NCBI RefSeq assembly: GCF_001683795.1 | Contig: NZ_LIGX01000002.1 | Location: 248,001 to 312,000, forward strand | Reading direction: 5' to 3' | Origin: Neoakkermansia glycaniphila | GTDB lineage: Bacteria; Verrucomicrobiota; Verrucomicrobiia; Verrucomicrobiales; Akkermansiaceae | DNA: 64,000 nt | In this document: positions 28,881 through 38,135 of the stretch, one piece after another | Numbering within the stretch: position 1 is the stretch's first letter | Layout of the letters: each line of letters opens with the position of its first letter | The notes under the pieces: model-generated | The model's database searches: none | Seen by the model: the letters and a program-made list of their open reading frames with translations, nothing else | What the model was told of the DNA's origin: nothing | Made by a program: the position numbers and the translations under genes

Positions 28881-29156
28881 AGCCTTCTGCACCCTCTTCA
28901 TTTCATCAGTCCCGAAGCAAATCCACCTAAGAGTGGCTCCGGCCAGACTGTACAAGACTCACAGCCATCTGCCCGCTTCGTATCAAGTCGCAGAGCCGGA
29001 TCGACGCCACCCCGTCGCTCTACCGGATTCGACAAGAAACGGTCATCACATTCCAACCGATCCGATGGGACATTCCTGCCGGAAAACAAAACCGGCATCC
29101 GTTCATCCTCGCGGACGGAACGCATGCCGGTATATTCGAATCATCGATTATCCGCT
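28881..29156. other. Convergent intergenic region
   Basis: Apart from the minus-strand terminator at 29082-29131, I see no tRNA, small RNA or credible gene. A 75-codon open frame on the minus strand has Cys/Arg-rich, non-protein-like composition and no start signal. Confidence 0.4.
29082..29131 (-). terminator. Intrinsic terminator of the deacetylase gene
   Basis: On the minus strand ACCGGCAT-GCGTTCC pairs with GGATGCCGGT-type sequence (stem ACCGGCAT / ATGCCGGT plus inner pairs) and is followed by TTTTGTTTT. Confidence 0.75.
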
Positions 29157-30191
29157 TTATACGACCGGAGCCGCTCCGCTCACATCCTCCATGGCGGGCA
29201 CAGGTTCCGCCGCCGGCATCGCAGCATCGGGCGCAGGCTGCGCAGCGGGCACCACAGCGGGCACCACAGCGGGTAAGGCAGGAGCAGGCTCAAGCACGCC
29301 ATCGAACGACGAACGAGCCGGAAGCACAGACTTGCCGCCAGCTGCCGCCATCAACTGGGAAACCGTCACAAGGCGGAAACCGCGGGCCTGCAGACCGCGC
29401 ACAATCTCCTCGATGGAATCGGCCGTCCGCTGGTGAATATCGTGTACCAGAATGATCGAACCGCAATTGGCTCCGTTGATCGCCGTATTGATCACATCCT
29501 GCGTAGAGGCACGCTTCTTGTTCCAGTCCAGCGTATCCACATCCCACAAAATGGCGGGAGTACCGTACTTGGAATAAATATACTGGTTCTGCTGCTTGCT
29601 CAGAGCGCCGTACGGCGGCCGCATCACCGCCGGAACCTGTCCGGAAGCATCGATGATTGCCTGCCGCGTACGCCCGATCTCGGAATCGATCTTCTCACGG
29701 CTGCATTTGGTCAGCTGCGGATGGGACCATGTATGAATACCTACTTCATGCCCTTCGGCCACAGCGCGGCGCACAATTCCGGGATTGCGCTTCACATTCT
29801 GCCCCAGCGCAAAAAACGTACCCTTCGCATTGTACTTGTTCAGCACATCCAGTATTCTGGGAGTCAACTGGGCATGGGGACCGTCATCGAACGTCAGGGC
29901 CACCAGCTTCTCGGCCACCGGCACGCGGGAAATGCGGATACCCATCCCGGCACGGGCTGAGGAAGGAGTCACAGAAGGGCGAGGGCGCACGGCAGCAATA
30001 TGCTGTGCCGCGGAATCATCCTTCTTATTCTGTTGCTTTGGCATGGCCGGAACGACGGGCTTGACCGTCTCCGCCGGCACGGAAGTGAATTCCCCGTCTT
30101 CCGAAACTGCGGCCTTCTCTTTCGTCTGGCAGGCAACCTGCACGCACAACAGCAATGCGGCCATCAAACCGCGTCCGAATATCACTTTCAT
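29157..30191 (-). CDS. Polysaccharide deacetylase (NodB domain) lipoprotein
   Basis: This 344-aa protein starts with a lipoprotein signal ending VQVAC (Cys at about residue 20). A linker of about 75 residues follows, then a CE4 NodB domain (about 90-290) with all five motifs. These are TFDDGPH (Asp pair), HTWSHP (metal histidines), RPPYG, the WDVDTLDW region and ILVHDIH. All metal and catalytic residues appear intact. Such enzymes remove N- or O-acetyl groups from peptidoglycan or other glycans. The last 55 residues are an Ala/Pro/Val low-complexity tail. The start at 30191 is chosen for the signal peptide; an ATG 9 codons upstream is less likely. Confidence 0.88.
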   Translation of the reverse strand: MKVIFGRGLMAALLLCVQVACQTKEKAAVSEDGEFTSVPAETVKPVVPAMPKQQNKKDDSAAQHIAAVRPRPSVTPSSARAGMGIRISRVPVAEKLVALTFDDGPHAQLTPRILDVLNKYNAKGTFFALGQNVKRNPGIVRRAVAEGHEVGIHTWSHPQLTKCSREKIDSEIGRTRQAIIDASGQVPAVMRPPYGALSKQQNQYIYSKYGTPAILWDVDTLDWNKKRASTQDVINTAINGANCGSIILVHDIHQRTADSIEEIVRGLQARGFRLVTVSQLMAAAGGKSVLPARSSFDGVLEPAPALPAVVPAVVPAAQPAPDAAMPAAEPVPAMEDVSGAAPVV

Positions 30192-30216
30192 AAAAGGAAA
30201 AATGTTTGCAGGCACC

Positions 30217-30244
30217 ACTATACCTGCCGGGAACGAATGTGCAA
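30217..30244 (-). promoter_or_regulatory. Candidate promoter of the deacetylase gene
   Basis: On the minus strand TTGCAC, 16 nt, TATAGT (-10 is 5 of 6), leaving about a 20-nt leader. Confidence 0.4.
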
Positions 30245-30456
30245 CACTTTATCATCTCTCCGCGCACGATTTTTGAAAGATTCCAGTTTTCCCGGCACCC
30301 CGGAACAGGGATTCCGCCATCATCCGCCGCCACGCCAAACGGCCTCCCCATGCCAATATACCCATAAGAGCCTGACTGTGACTTTCATCTCATAAAACAC
30401 GCTTTGCCCGGTATCAGGAACAATACCAAAAAAAACAAATGAACCGTTTTGTATTG

Positions 30457-30485
30457 TTGACGTACCTGCCCCGATGGTCTAGAAT
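30457..30485 (+). promoter_or_regulatory. Predicted sigma70 promoter of the type II secretion genes
   Basis: TTGACG, 17 nt, TAGAAT (5 of 6 in both). The leader to the TTG start at 30549 is about 57 nt and contains a small GCCA-gac-TGGC hairpin. Confidence 0.65.
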
Positions 30486-30548
30486 ACGAAGCGGACGGTT
30501 TAGCGCCAGACTGGCAGCTTGATTGTACTCTGTTAACCTTACATCCTC

Positions 30549-32198
30549 TTGGCTGTGTACTCAAACGAACCATACCTTTTAGACCTGCTCGTAGAAGCGG
30601 GCGCTCTCCATCGCGAACAAATCGAACAATTTCGCCGGGAGCTTTCCCCGAGACAGAGCGTTATTGAATATATCATTCAAAACCAATATCTCACCGACGA
30701 GTACATCGCCCAGGTATGCGCCCACAGTTCCGGCATGGCCTATGCCCCGCTGGACGACTACATGCTGAATCAGGAAACTCTCGCCCTCGTCTCCCCTGAG
30801 GTAGCCCGCCGCTACAAAGTCATCCCGCTCGGCACGGACGATTTTACCATAACCTGCGCCATTGCCGACCCCTTTGCCTTCGAAACGCTCGACAGCCTTC
30901 CCCAGATCCTCGGCAAGGACATCACCTTCGCCGTCGCCACTCAGGATGCCATCAACCGCGCTCTCGAAAACTACTATCCTGCTAGCAGCCATACAGATCA
31001 CGACTCCGCGCTGCAGGAAGACGGCGATGCGCCCATCATCCGCCTCGTTCAGCAAATGATCTCGGACGCCTACAAAATGCGCGCATCCGACATCCACATC
31101 GAGCCCATGGAAAACCGGCTGCGCATCCGCTTCCGCATCGACGGCAAACTCGTCGAAGTAGCAACGCATCCGAAGAAACTCCTCAGCGCCGTCATCGCCC
31201 GACTGAAAGTCATGAGCTCCACCATGAGCATCGCGGAAAAACGCCTCCCGCAGGACGGCCGCATCCAGCTCGACATCGGCGGCAAACAGATCGACCTCCG
31301 CGTCTCCTCCGTACCCAGCAACCACGGCGAAAGCATCGTCATGCGTATTCTGGACAAATCGGCCCTCGTACTCGGCCTTCCGCAGCTCGGCTTCTTCTCC
31401 GACGACGAAGCCACCTTCGACCGCCTCATCACTCTGCCGGACGGCATCATCCTCGTCACCGGCCCCACCGGTTCCGGTAAGACGACGACGCTCTACGCCT
31501 GCCTGAACCACATCAACCGCCCGGACAAGAAAATCATCACCGTGGAAGACCCGGTCGAATACGAACTTTCCGGCATCAACCAGGTCATGGTCAAGGCAGA
31601 CATCGGCATGACCTTCTCCGCCGCACTCCGCTCCATGCTCCGCCAGGCGCCGAACATCATCATGATCGGGGAAATCCGCGACGCCGAAACGGCCAACATC
31701 GCCATCAACGCATCACTCACGGGCCACCTCGTCTTCTCCACCCTACACACCAACGACGCCCCCAGCGCCGTCGCACGTCTGGCAGACATCGGCGTCAAAC
31801 GCTTCCTCATCGCCTCCTCCGTCCGCGCCGTCATGGCCCAGCGCCTCGTCCGCAAACTCTGCGCCAACTGCAAACGCCCCGGCGAACTCACGGAAAAACA
31901 GGCCCGCACCCTCAACATCGACATGTCCCGCCTCACCCCGGGGCAAATTCAAGTCCCCGTCGGCTGCGCCACCTGCCGGGGCAGCGGCACCAAGGGACGA
32001 ATGGGCCTCTTCGAAATCTTCGAAATCGACGACGAAGTGCGCCACATGATCAACGAACAGATCACCACCCCGCAGCTCCGCAAACGAGCCCGCGAACTCG
32101 GCATGAGAACCCTGCGCGAAGACGGCGTACGCAAAGTGCTGGCAGGCCTCTGCTCGGCCGAAGAAGTCATGCACGTCACCATGGGAGACGCCAACTAA
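30549..32198 (+). CDS. GspE/PilB-family assembly ATPase (first copy)
   Basis: This 549-aa ATPase powers pseudopilus or pilus assembly. It has an N-terminal MshEN-type domain (about 5-150). Walker A is GPTGSGKTTTLYA starting at residue 305, with Asp and His boxes around EDPVEYEL and TGHLVFSTLHTND. Walker B is NIIMIGEIRDAETA. The tetracysteine zinc site (CANC ... CATC) is typical of GspE/PilB, not PilT. The start is a TTG; no in-frame ATG lies nearby and the N-domain needs this start. It is followed after 23 nt by a second, paralogous ATPase. Confidence 0.92.
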   Translation: MAVYSNEPYLLDLLVEAGALHREQIEQFRRELSPRQSVIEYIIQNQYLTDEYIAQVCAHSSGMAYAPLDDYMLNQETLALVSPEVARRYKVIPLGTDDFTITCAIADPFAFETLDSLPQILGKDITFAVATQDAINRALENYYPASSHTDHDSALQEDGDAPIIRLVQQMISDAYKMRASDIHIEPMENRLRIRFRIDGKLVEVATHPKKLLSAVIARLKVMSSTMSIAEKRLPQDGRIQLDIGGKQIDLRVSSVPSNHGESIVMRILDKSALVLGLPQLGFFSDDEATFDRLITLPDGIILVTGPTGSGKTTTLYACLNHINRPDKKIITVEDPVEYELSGINQVMVKADIGMTFSAALRSMLRQAPNIIMIGEIRDAETANIAINASLTGHLVFSTLHTNDAPSAVARLADIGVKRFLIASSVRAVMAQRLVRKLCANCKRPGELTEKQARTLNIDMSRLTPGQIQVPVGCATCRGSGTKGRMGLFEIFEIDDEVRHMINEQITTPQLRKRARELGMRTLREDGVRKVLAGLCSAEEVMHVTMGDAN

Positions 32199-32221
32199 AC
32201 ACCAAGAACAGATTTTTCAGC

Positions 32222-33886
32222 ATGGACACAAATCTCGCCCTCGAAGTATTCATCGGACGCGGAATGATCGACCATCCCCTCGCCCGGGATATTCAGGAAG
32301 AAATGGTCAACAGCGGCAAGGATTTGCCCGATGTACTGACCGACTTCGGCGTCCTCGGCGCCCCTGTCGACTTCTGGACCATCATCGCCCATGAACTTGG
32401 CGCGGAACTCATCTCTCTGGACGGGTTCGTCCCCGATCCGGCCGTCCTTCAGACGATCCCGCCGAACCTGGCCCGCATGCACGGGGCCCTTCCCGTCCGC
32501 CGAAGCGCGGATGGCCTGTACGTCTGCCTTGAAGACCCGCTGAACCCGCAAACCGTCGAAGACCTGCGCTTCGCCCTCGGGCTGGACATCCACCTCCTCG
32601 TTGCGCCCGACTATCAGGTGCAGGCCCGCCTGAACGAAAGCTACGGCGGCGAAGCGGCAGCCATGAGCGACCTCATGGCGGAACTGAGCGCCATCAGCCA
32701 CAGCGAAGACTCCCTGAACGACGAAGTCAACTCCACGCCCATCATCCGCTTCGTTGACCTCGTCATCACGCAGGCCATCAAGGAACGTGCATCCGACATC
32801 CATTTCGAACCCTTCGAACACGAATTCAAAATCCGCTACCGCGTGGACGGCGCCCTGTACGAAATGCAGCCCCCGCCCGTCCATCTCGCCACCCCCGTCA
32901 TCTCCCGCGTCAAGGTCATGGCGAACATGAACATCGCCGAACGCCGCGTACCGCAGGACGGACGCATCGTCAAACAGGTCGGCGACCACTCGGTGGACAT
33001 GCGCGTATCTTCCCTGCCCACCCAGTACGGAGAATCCGTCGTACTCCGCGTGCTCGACCGCTCCTCCGTCAACCTCAACCTGAACAACCTCGGCCTCCCG
33101 ACGCACATCCACGAGTACATCCTCGACACCGTCAACAAGCCGAACGGCATCTTCATCGTCACAGGCCCCACCGGCGCCGGTAAAACCACCACCCTCTACG
33201 CCGCACTCCGCGAAGTCAACACCATCGACTCCAAGGTACTCACTGCGGAAGACCCGGTGGAATACGACATCGACGGCATCGTCCAGATCCCCGTCAACGA
33301 AGCCATCGGCATGGACTTCCCCATGGTGCTGCGAGCCTTCCTCCGCCAGGACCCGGACCGCATCATGGTCGGGGAAATGCGTGACCAGGAAACCGCCCAG
33401 ATCGCCATTCAGGCATCCCTCACGGGCCACTTGGTACTCTCCACCCTCCATACCAACGATGCCGCTGGCGCCGTCACCCGACTGGTGGACATGGGCTGCG
33501 AACCCTTCCTTGTGGCCGCCTCGCTCGAAGGCGTACTCGCCCAGCGCCTCGTCCGCACCATCTGCCCGGACTGCCGCGTACCCTACGAACCTTCCGCCAC
33601 CGTCCTCTCCCAGCTCGGCATCTCCCCCTACGAACTCGGCAACAAAACATTCTACACGGGCTCGCGTTGCGACCGGTGCGGAGGCTCCGGCTACAAAGGC
33701 CGTAAAGGCCTCTACGAACTGCTCGACATCAACGATACCCTCAAGGATATGATCACGGACCGCGCTCCGACCGTCGTCCTGCGCCAGAAAGCCATCGAAA
33801 TGGGGATGACCACCCTGCGCGAAGACGGCCTTCGCAACATCTACGAAGGCAACACCACCATCGAAGAAGTTCTCAAATACACCTGA
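32222..33886 (+). CDS. GspE/PilB-family assembly ATPase (second copy)
   Basis: This 554-aa paralogue of the preceding protein has the same architecture: an N-domain, Walker A GPTGAGKTTTLYA from residue 315, Walker B RIMVGEMRDQETA and the CPDC ... CDRC zinc site. All catalytic residues are present, so both copies should be active. The N-domains differ more than the motor domains, suggesting different platform partners. Two full-length GspE/PilB genes in tandem with a single GspF is unusual. They may serve a type II system and a type IV pilus respectively. Confidence 0.92.
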   Translation: MDTNLALEVFIGRGMIDHPLARDIQEEMVNSGKDLPDVLTDFGVLGAPVDFWTIIAHELGAELISLDGFVPDPAVLQTIPPNLARMHGALPVRRSADGLYVCLEDPLNPQTVEDLRFALGLDIHLLVAPDYQVQARLNESYGGEAAAMSDLMAELSAISHSEDSLNDEVNSTPIIRFVDLVITQAIKERASDIHFEPFEHEFKIRYRVDGALYEMQPPPVHLATPVISRVKVMANMNIAERRVPQDGRIVKQVGDHSVDMRVSSLPTQYGESVVLRVLDRSSVNLNLNNLGLPTHIHEYILDTVNKPNGIFIVTGPTGAGKTTTLYAALREVNTIDSKVLTAEDPVEYDIDGIVQIPVNEAIGMDFPMVLRAFLRQDPDRIMVGEMRDQETAQIAIQASLTGHLVLSTLHTNDAAGAVTRLVDMGCEPFLVAASLEGVLAQRLVRTICPDCRVPYEPSATVLSQLGISPYELGNKTFYTGSRCDRCGGSGYKGRKGLYELLDINDTLKDMITDRAPTVVLRQKAIEMGMTTLREDGLRNIYEGNTTIEEVLKYT

Positions 33887-33960
33887 AGCTCGACTCTCTC
33901 CCGAACCATCCGATCCCGCATATACTCCGAACAAACTCCATTCCACCATCCAGTTCTCAT

Positions 33961-35241
33961 ATGGCTAATTTCCAATACACCGCACTTAACCAGAATGGCG
34001 AAGCCCAAACGGGCGTCATCTCCGCGGCTTCCAAAATCGAAGCACTTGAATCCATCAAGGCGATGGGGCTCTATCCGACGGAAATCAGTGAAACCGGCAA
34101 GAGCGGCAAACCTTCGGCACCGAAGCCCAAGAAAACCGACGCCTCCGGCAAAAAGGTCAAGAGCAAAGGGCGCAAAGGCAAAGCCGGCGGCTCCGTCAAA
34201 GGCAAGGAACTGATGATCTTCACCCGGCAGCTCGCCACGCTGATCGATGCCGGGCTTCCCCTCCTGCAGGGTCTGAACGTCCTGTACAAACAGGAACCGA
34301 ACCCCAACCTCCGCGCCACCATCGGCGCACTCTGCGAATCCGTCCAGAGCGGATCCACCTTCTCCGAAGCCCTCGCACAGCACCCGAAAATCTTCAACAA
34401 GCTGTTCGTCAACATGGTGAAGGCCGGGGAACTCGGCGGTGTGCTTGAAGTCGTTCTTACCCGCCTTGCGGAATATCAGGAAAAAGCGCAGAAACTCCGC
34501 AGCAAAATCGTATCCGCCATGGTGTATCCCTCCATCATCATGTTCATCGCGGTTGCCATCCTCATCTTCCTGATGCTCGTCATCGTACCGAAATTCAAGG
34601 AAATGTTCTCCACGAACGGACAGGAACTCCCGGCCATCTCCCAGTTCGTATTCAACCTCAGCGACTGGTTCTTCGAAATGCACTGGGGCATCCCGAACGC
34701 CGTCTTCCTCCTCCTCTTTGTCGTCATCTTCTACATCGCCTTCACGATGCTCCAGCGTACGCCCAAAGGCCTGCATGAAATCGACCGCATCAAGCTCAAG
34801 CTTCCGCTCGTCGGCCGAGTGCTGCGCCAAAGCTCCGTCGCCCGCTTCTCGCGCACGTTCGGCACACTTGTCACCTCCGGCGTCCCCATCCTCCAGGCGC
34901 TCACCATCACGCGCGAAACCGCCGGCAACTGCATCGTCGCCGATGCCGTAGGCCGCATTCACGACTCCGTCAAGGAAGGTGAATCCATCGTCACGCCCAT
35001 GAACACCTGCCCCGTCTTCCCTCCCATGATGATCTCCATGGTCGACGTCGGTGAGGAAACGGGCCAGCTCCCGGACATGCTCCTCAAAGTGGCAGACGTT
35101 TACGACGAAGAAGTGGACAACGCCGTCAGCGCCCTGACCTCCATGCTGGAACCGATCATGATCGTCTTCCTCGCCGTGGTCGTCGGCGGCATCGTGTTCG
35201 CCATGTTCATGCCGCTCATGAACCTGATCTCCAACATGTAA
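33961..35241 (+). CDS. gspF: Type II secretion / type IV pilus inner-membrane platform protein (GspF/PilC)
   Basis: This 426-aa protein has two T2SSF domains (about 80-205 and 280-405). Each begins with a FTRQLATLIDAGLPLLQGL-like helix (second: FSRTFGTLVTSGVPILQAL), with three membrane segments. MVKAGELGGVLEVVLTRLAEY and VDVGEETGQLPDML are the hallmark repeats, given here in short form (KAGELGG, VGEETGQ). A Lys/Gly-rich linker (about 40-75) precedes the first domain. It anchors the ATPase to the pseudopilus. 74 nt separate it from the second ATPase; gspG follows after 4 nt. Confidence 0.93.
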   Translation: MANFQYTALNQNGEAQTGVISAASKIEALESIKAMGLYPTEISETGKSGKPSAPKPKKTDASGKKVKSKGRKGKAGGSVKGKELMIFTRQLATLIDAGLPLLQGLNVLYKQEPNPNLRATIGALCESVQSGSTFSEALAQHPKIFNKLFVNMVKAGELGGVLEVVLTRLAEYQEKAQKLRSKIVSAMVYPSIIMFIAVAILIFLMLVIVPKFKEMFSTNGQELPAISQFVFNLSDWFFEMHWGIPNAVFLLLFVVIFYIAFTMLQRTPKGLHEIDRIKLKLPLVGRVLRQSSVARFSRTFGTLVTSGVPILQALTITRETAGNCIVADAVGRIHDSVKEGESIVTPMNTCPVFPPMMISMVDVGEETGQLPDMLLKVADVYDEEVDNAVSALTSMLEPIMIVFLAVVVGGIVFAMFMPLMNLISNM

Positions 35242-35245
35242 ACTC

Positions 35246-35833
35246 ATGACGTACCATCGCCATATCCGGCTGCACCGGGGATTCACGCTCATCGAAATCC
35301 TCATCGTCATCGCCATCATCGCCATCCTGATGACCATCGGCATGTTCGCCTTCAACGCAATCAAGGAAAAGAAACGTGCGGAAACGGTCAAAGTCACTAT
35401 CTCTGCGCTCTCGACCGCGCTGGACCAATACCGTTCCGACAACTCGTGCTACCCTGTCGGCGACGGCAGCGAAACCAGCTCCACCAAGCTGTACGAAGCC
35501 CTCTACCGTGATGAAGACGGCGACGGCCGGCCGGATATGAACCCCGAAGGCCAAGGTCGCCTGAAGCCGTATTGGGACAAACTCAAACCCGGATCTTCCG
35601 ATCCGGAAAGCGTCAACGTCAAACGCCGCAATGGCCGCTACGTCATCCTTGACCCGTGGGGCACCCCCTACCGTTACCGCCTCGGCAGCGGCCAGAACGC
35701 CGTCGATGCGGACGGCAACCGCGGCAACGGCATCAACGCCGACTTCGACATCTGGTCTCTCGGACCCGACATGAAGGGCAACAACGGCCCCAACAAAACA
35801 GGCGACAACGAAGACAACATCTGCAACTGGTAA
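35246..35833 (+). CDS. gspG: Type II secretion major pseudopilin
   Basis: This 195-aa protein has the prepilin cleavage motif RG-FTLIE (after residue 12) followed by the hydrophobic helix ILIVIAIIAILMTIG. It differs from type IVa pilins in showing GspG features: LDPWGTPYRYRLG, then DFDIWSLGPDMKGN and an acidic Asn/Asp-rich C-terminus ending NICNW, where GspG binds calcium. An insert with a DEDGDGRPDMNPEG loop (about 89-102) is longer than in E. coli-type GspG. A prepilin peptidase must be encoded elsewhere. A terminator follows. Confidence 0.9.
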   Translation: MTYHRHIRLHRGFTLIEILIVIAIIAILMTIGMFAFNAIKEKKRAETVKVTISALSTALDQYRSDNSCYPVGDGSETSSTKLYEALYRDEDGDGRPDMNPEGQGRLKPYWDKLKPGSSDPESVNVKRRNGRYVILDPWGTPYRYRLGSGQNAVDADGNRGNGINADFDIWSLGPDMKGNNGPNKTGDNEDNICNW

Positions 35834-35858
35834 CCAGGCTGCACGAAAATCCAATCCT

Positions 35859-35889
35859 TCCCTTCTTCCGCATGGAAGAAGGGATTTTT
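35859..35889 (+). terminator. Intrinsic terminator after gspG
   Basis: CCCTTCTTCC-gcat-GGAAGAAGGG is followed by ATTTTTC. Confidence 0.85.
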
Positions 35890-35963
35890 CGTATCCTGCG
35901 ACAAAACAAACGCTTTCGCTTCCGAAAAAACCGGATGGCGGCCACACAGAACACGCCTTCGGC

Positions 35964-36003
35964 AAAACAGCCGCTCCCCCGTTCAGGGAAGCGGCTGTCG
36001 AAA
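35964..36003 (-). terminator. Intrinsic terminator of kdsD
   Basis: On the minus strand ACAGCCGCTT / AGCGGCTGT with inner CCC-GGG pairs is followed by TTTTG. Confidence 0.75.
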
Positions 36004-36019
36004 AGAGAGGAAGCGGATA

Positions 36020-36988
36020 TCAGACCAGCTTCAAGCGTGCAAGATCCTGCGTATCGATCAGTCCGACGGGTTTGCCGTCACCATCGAGCACGACCAGATC
36101 GTCGATCCGGCGATTGCGAAGAGTCCTTACGGCAGCAGCTGCCAGCTCGCCTTCTTTCACAAACACCGGAGTCGGCGTCATTAGAGGAGCGACCGGCTTG
36201 CCGCCAACCAATTCATCCGCCTGATAGGCGCGCGCAAAATCTCCATGAGTGAAAATCCCGGCAAGCGTCCCATCCTCCTTGACGAGGATACATGCCCCTG
36301 CCTTGGCGCGGCTCATGGCCAGCAGGCATTCGGATACTGTCGCCGTCACCGGCAGACAGGCAATATCCTTGCGCATGATATCGCAGACCTTCGTCAGCAA
36401 AGCACGCCCCAAAGAACCGCCCGGGTGGCGTTTGGCAAAATCTTCCTTGGTGAAATGCCGCGCTTCCAACAAAGCCATCGCCAGCGCATCGCCCATGACC
36501 AGCATGGCCGTACTACTTGATGTCGGAGCCAGATTCAGCGGGCAGGCTTCGCGCTCCACCCCGGTATCAAGCACGATATCGGCATGATTCGCCAGCGAGG
36601 AAGAGACATTCCCCGTCATTGCGATAATCTGCATATTGAAACGCTTCAGGAAAGGAAGCAGAGTCAGCAATTCCGATGTTTCCCCGGAGAACGACATGGC
36701 AATACACGCATCCCCGTCGCAAACAATCCCCAAATCGCCGTGAAGGGCATTCTGGGAATCGAGCAGCACGGTGGGCGCACCCGTCGAATTCAGGGTTGCG
36801 ACAATTTTCTGACCGATATTGCCGGACTTGCCGACACCTACGACAATAATTTTGTGGCCGGAATCGAGCGCTGCCGACATAGACTCGACCGCCTGGACGA
36901 AATTGTCATCCAAGCGGTCGGTTACGCCTTTCAACGCTTCGATTTCGTCAACAAATACCTGACGACCTCGAACTAGATGATTGGACAT
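36020..36988 (-). CDS. kdsD: D-arabinose-5-phosphate isomerase
   Basis: This 322-aa enzyme converts ribulose-5-phosphate to arabinose-5-phosphate, the first step to Kdo of LPS. It has a SIS domain (about 40-175) with VVGVGKSGNIGQKI, SQNALHGDLG and SFSGETSELL. Two CBS domains follow (about 205-262 and 270-322). The catalytic HPGG stretch (AKRHPGGSLGRALL) is intact. Length matches KdsD/KpsF. Only 16 nt separate it from the upstream minus-strand gene at 37005-37793, so the two are likely co-transcribed. Confidence 0.93.
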   Translation of the reverse strand: MSNHLVRGRQVFVDEIEALKGVTDRLDDNFVQAVESMSAALDSGHKIIVVGVGKSGNIGQKIVATLNSTGAPTVLLDSQNALHGDLGIVCDGDACIAMSFSGETSELLTLLPFLKRFNMQIIAMTGNVSSSLANHADIVLDTGVEREACPLNLAPTSSSTAMLVMGDALAMALLEARHFTKEDFAKRHPGGSLGRALLTKVCDIMRKDIACLPVTATVSECLLAMSRAKAGACILVKEDGTLAGIFTHGDFARAYQADELVGGKPVAPLMTPTPVFVKEGELAAAAVRTLRNRRIDDLVVLDGDGKPVGLIDTQDLARLKLV

Positions 36989-37004
36989 GAGAAGGGATAA
37001 ACGA

Positions 37005-37793
37005 TTAGAAACGGCTGCGGCCCGTCATGCGGCCCGAACCGCTGGGAGGAGTCGTCCTCGTCGATTCTTCCACCACGCGAATGGCGGGTTGCACTACCGG
37101 TGCCAGAGCAGGAGCAGCTGCAGGGCGGGGAGCCGGAGCGGGAGCAGGCACGGCGGCTTCCTGTCTGGGAGTCGCCACGACCACTTCACGAGGCTGCGGA
37201 GCAGGTGCGGGAGCAGCGGGTTCCACATAGTCCCAGGGAGGGGTAACTTCCACGGTCGTTTCTTCAAAGGCGACCACTTCCTCCTGAGGTTGCACGACGC
37301 GCACAGGTTCGCTGCGGGTCGTATAATAGCCGGGCACATACTTCTCACCGCGCACGGGAGGAATCACGACGGGTTCCTGTTCGCCACGGCTGGTCAGTAC
37401 GATATTGCCCGTGTACATACGCTGCACGGTAGCATCCATCTTGTTGCCGGCAGCTTCTTCGGAGGGAGCGACAAAACAATCGGGAAGCTTCACTTCCTTG
37501 GGCAGATCGGCAGGCGCGGCTTCGGCATTGGCGGCGAGAGCTTCCGCCTTGGCCGTCAGCGTCGTAATGCGCGACTCCACATAATCGGACCTGAAATCGG
37601 GATGTTCATCCTTCAATTTCACCATGGCATCCTTGGCGGCATTGGTCGCTTGCGTCGCGGCATACAGGAAGCCTTTCTGTTCAAGCTTATTGGCCCGCTT
37701 CATCAGTTTCTCGGCCTTTTGAAGGCTGTCTTCTGGAGCTGCCAGCAGGCAACCGGCCATCATCGGAAGTAAGTAGAGTGCGCGTATAGTCAT
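37005..37793 (-). CDS. Exported protein of unknown function with Pro/Ala-rich C-terminus
   Basis: This 262-aa protein has a short signal sequence (MTIRALYLLPMMAGCLLAAP). Cleavage is probably after LLAA; MAGC is a weak lipobox. Residues 22-85 are a helical repeat-like region (KAEKLMKRANKLEQKG ...). A central region has PGYYTTRSEPVRVV, and the last 70 residues are rich in Pro and Ala. I do not recognise a family. It lies 16 nt upstream of kdsD in the same direction, so it may contribute to the envelope. Confidence 0.6.
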   Translation of the reverse strand: MTIRALYLLPMMAGCLLAAPEDSLQKAEKLMKRANKLEQKGFLYAATQATNAAKDAMVKLKDEHPDFRSDYVESRITTLTAKAEALAANAEAAPADLPKEVKLPDCFVAPSEEAAGNKMDATVQRMYTGNIVLTSRGEQEPVVIPPVRGEKYVPGYYTTRSEPVRVVQPQEEVVAFEETTVEVTPPWDYVEPAAPAPAPQPREVVVATPRQEAAVPAPAPAPRPAAAPALAPVVQPAIRVVEESTRTTPPSGSGRMTGRSRF

Positions 37794-38101
37794 AAAACTG
37801 TATCGGGTTTACCCCTCTCGCGTAAGAATACCAAATACCATGCGGGGTGAAAAGCAAAAAATGATCATACTTCGGGAAAAATGGTGGCAGGTCTCCGCCT
37901 GCCTTGAACCCATCGTTTGCCGGGTACTCCGGCTGCCTCCCATCCGCTCCGGGCGGAGCATTCCCGGCCCTTTTGAAACCAGCAGCTTCCGGACCTTTCT
38001 TTCCCGCCTTTCGCGAACCGGCGCTTCCTTGCACGCAACCCGGTTTGAAACGGGTACGCGGCGCACTGCCGCAGGAGCCCCCGGCATCGGCCGTTTCCTG
38101 C

Positions 38102-38129
38102 TTGACAACAGGGTGTTTTCCGGTAGAAT
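38102..38129 (+). promoter_or_regulatory. Predicted leaderless promoter of the gene at 38136
   Basis: Perfect TTGACA, 16 nt, TAGAAT (5 of 6), ending exactly 6 nt before the ATG. The predicted transcription start is at or one base from the start codon. Confidence 0.7.
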
Positions 38130-38135
38130 CCGCAC

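Larger units (their letters stand above)
30192..30548. other. Divergent intergenic region, deacetylase / gspE
   Basis: This 357-nt spacer holds a candidate minus-strand promoter (30217-30244) and a good plus-strand promoter (30457-30485). Between them I see no gene or strong hairpin. Confidence 0.5.

Noticed and set aside
28898-29125. 75-codon open frame on the minus strand
   Set aside because: No start signal or homology, odd Cys/Arg-rich composition, and it contains the deacetylase terminator.
36989-37004. Separate promoter for kdsD
   Set aside because: Only 16 nt lie between the two minus-strand genes, with no promoter-like sequence; co-transcription is simpler.
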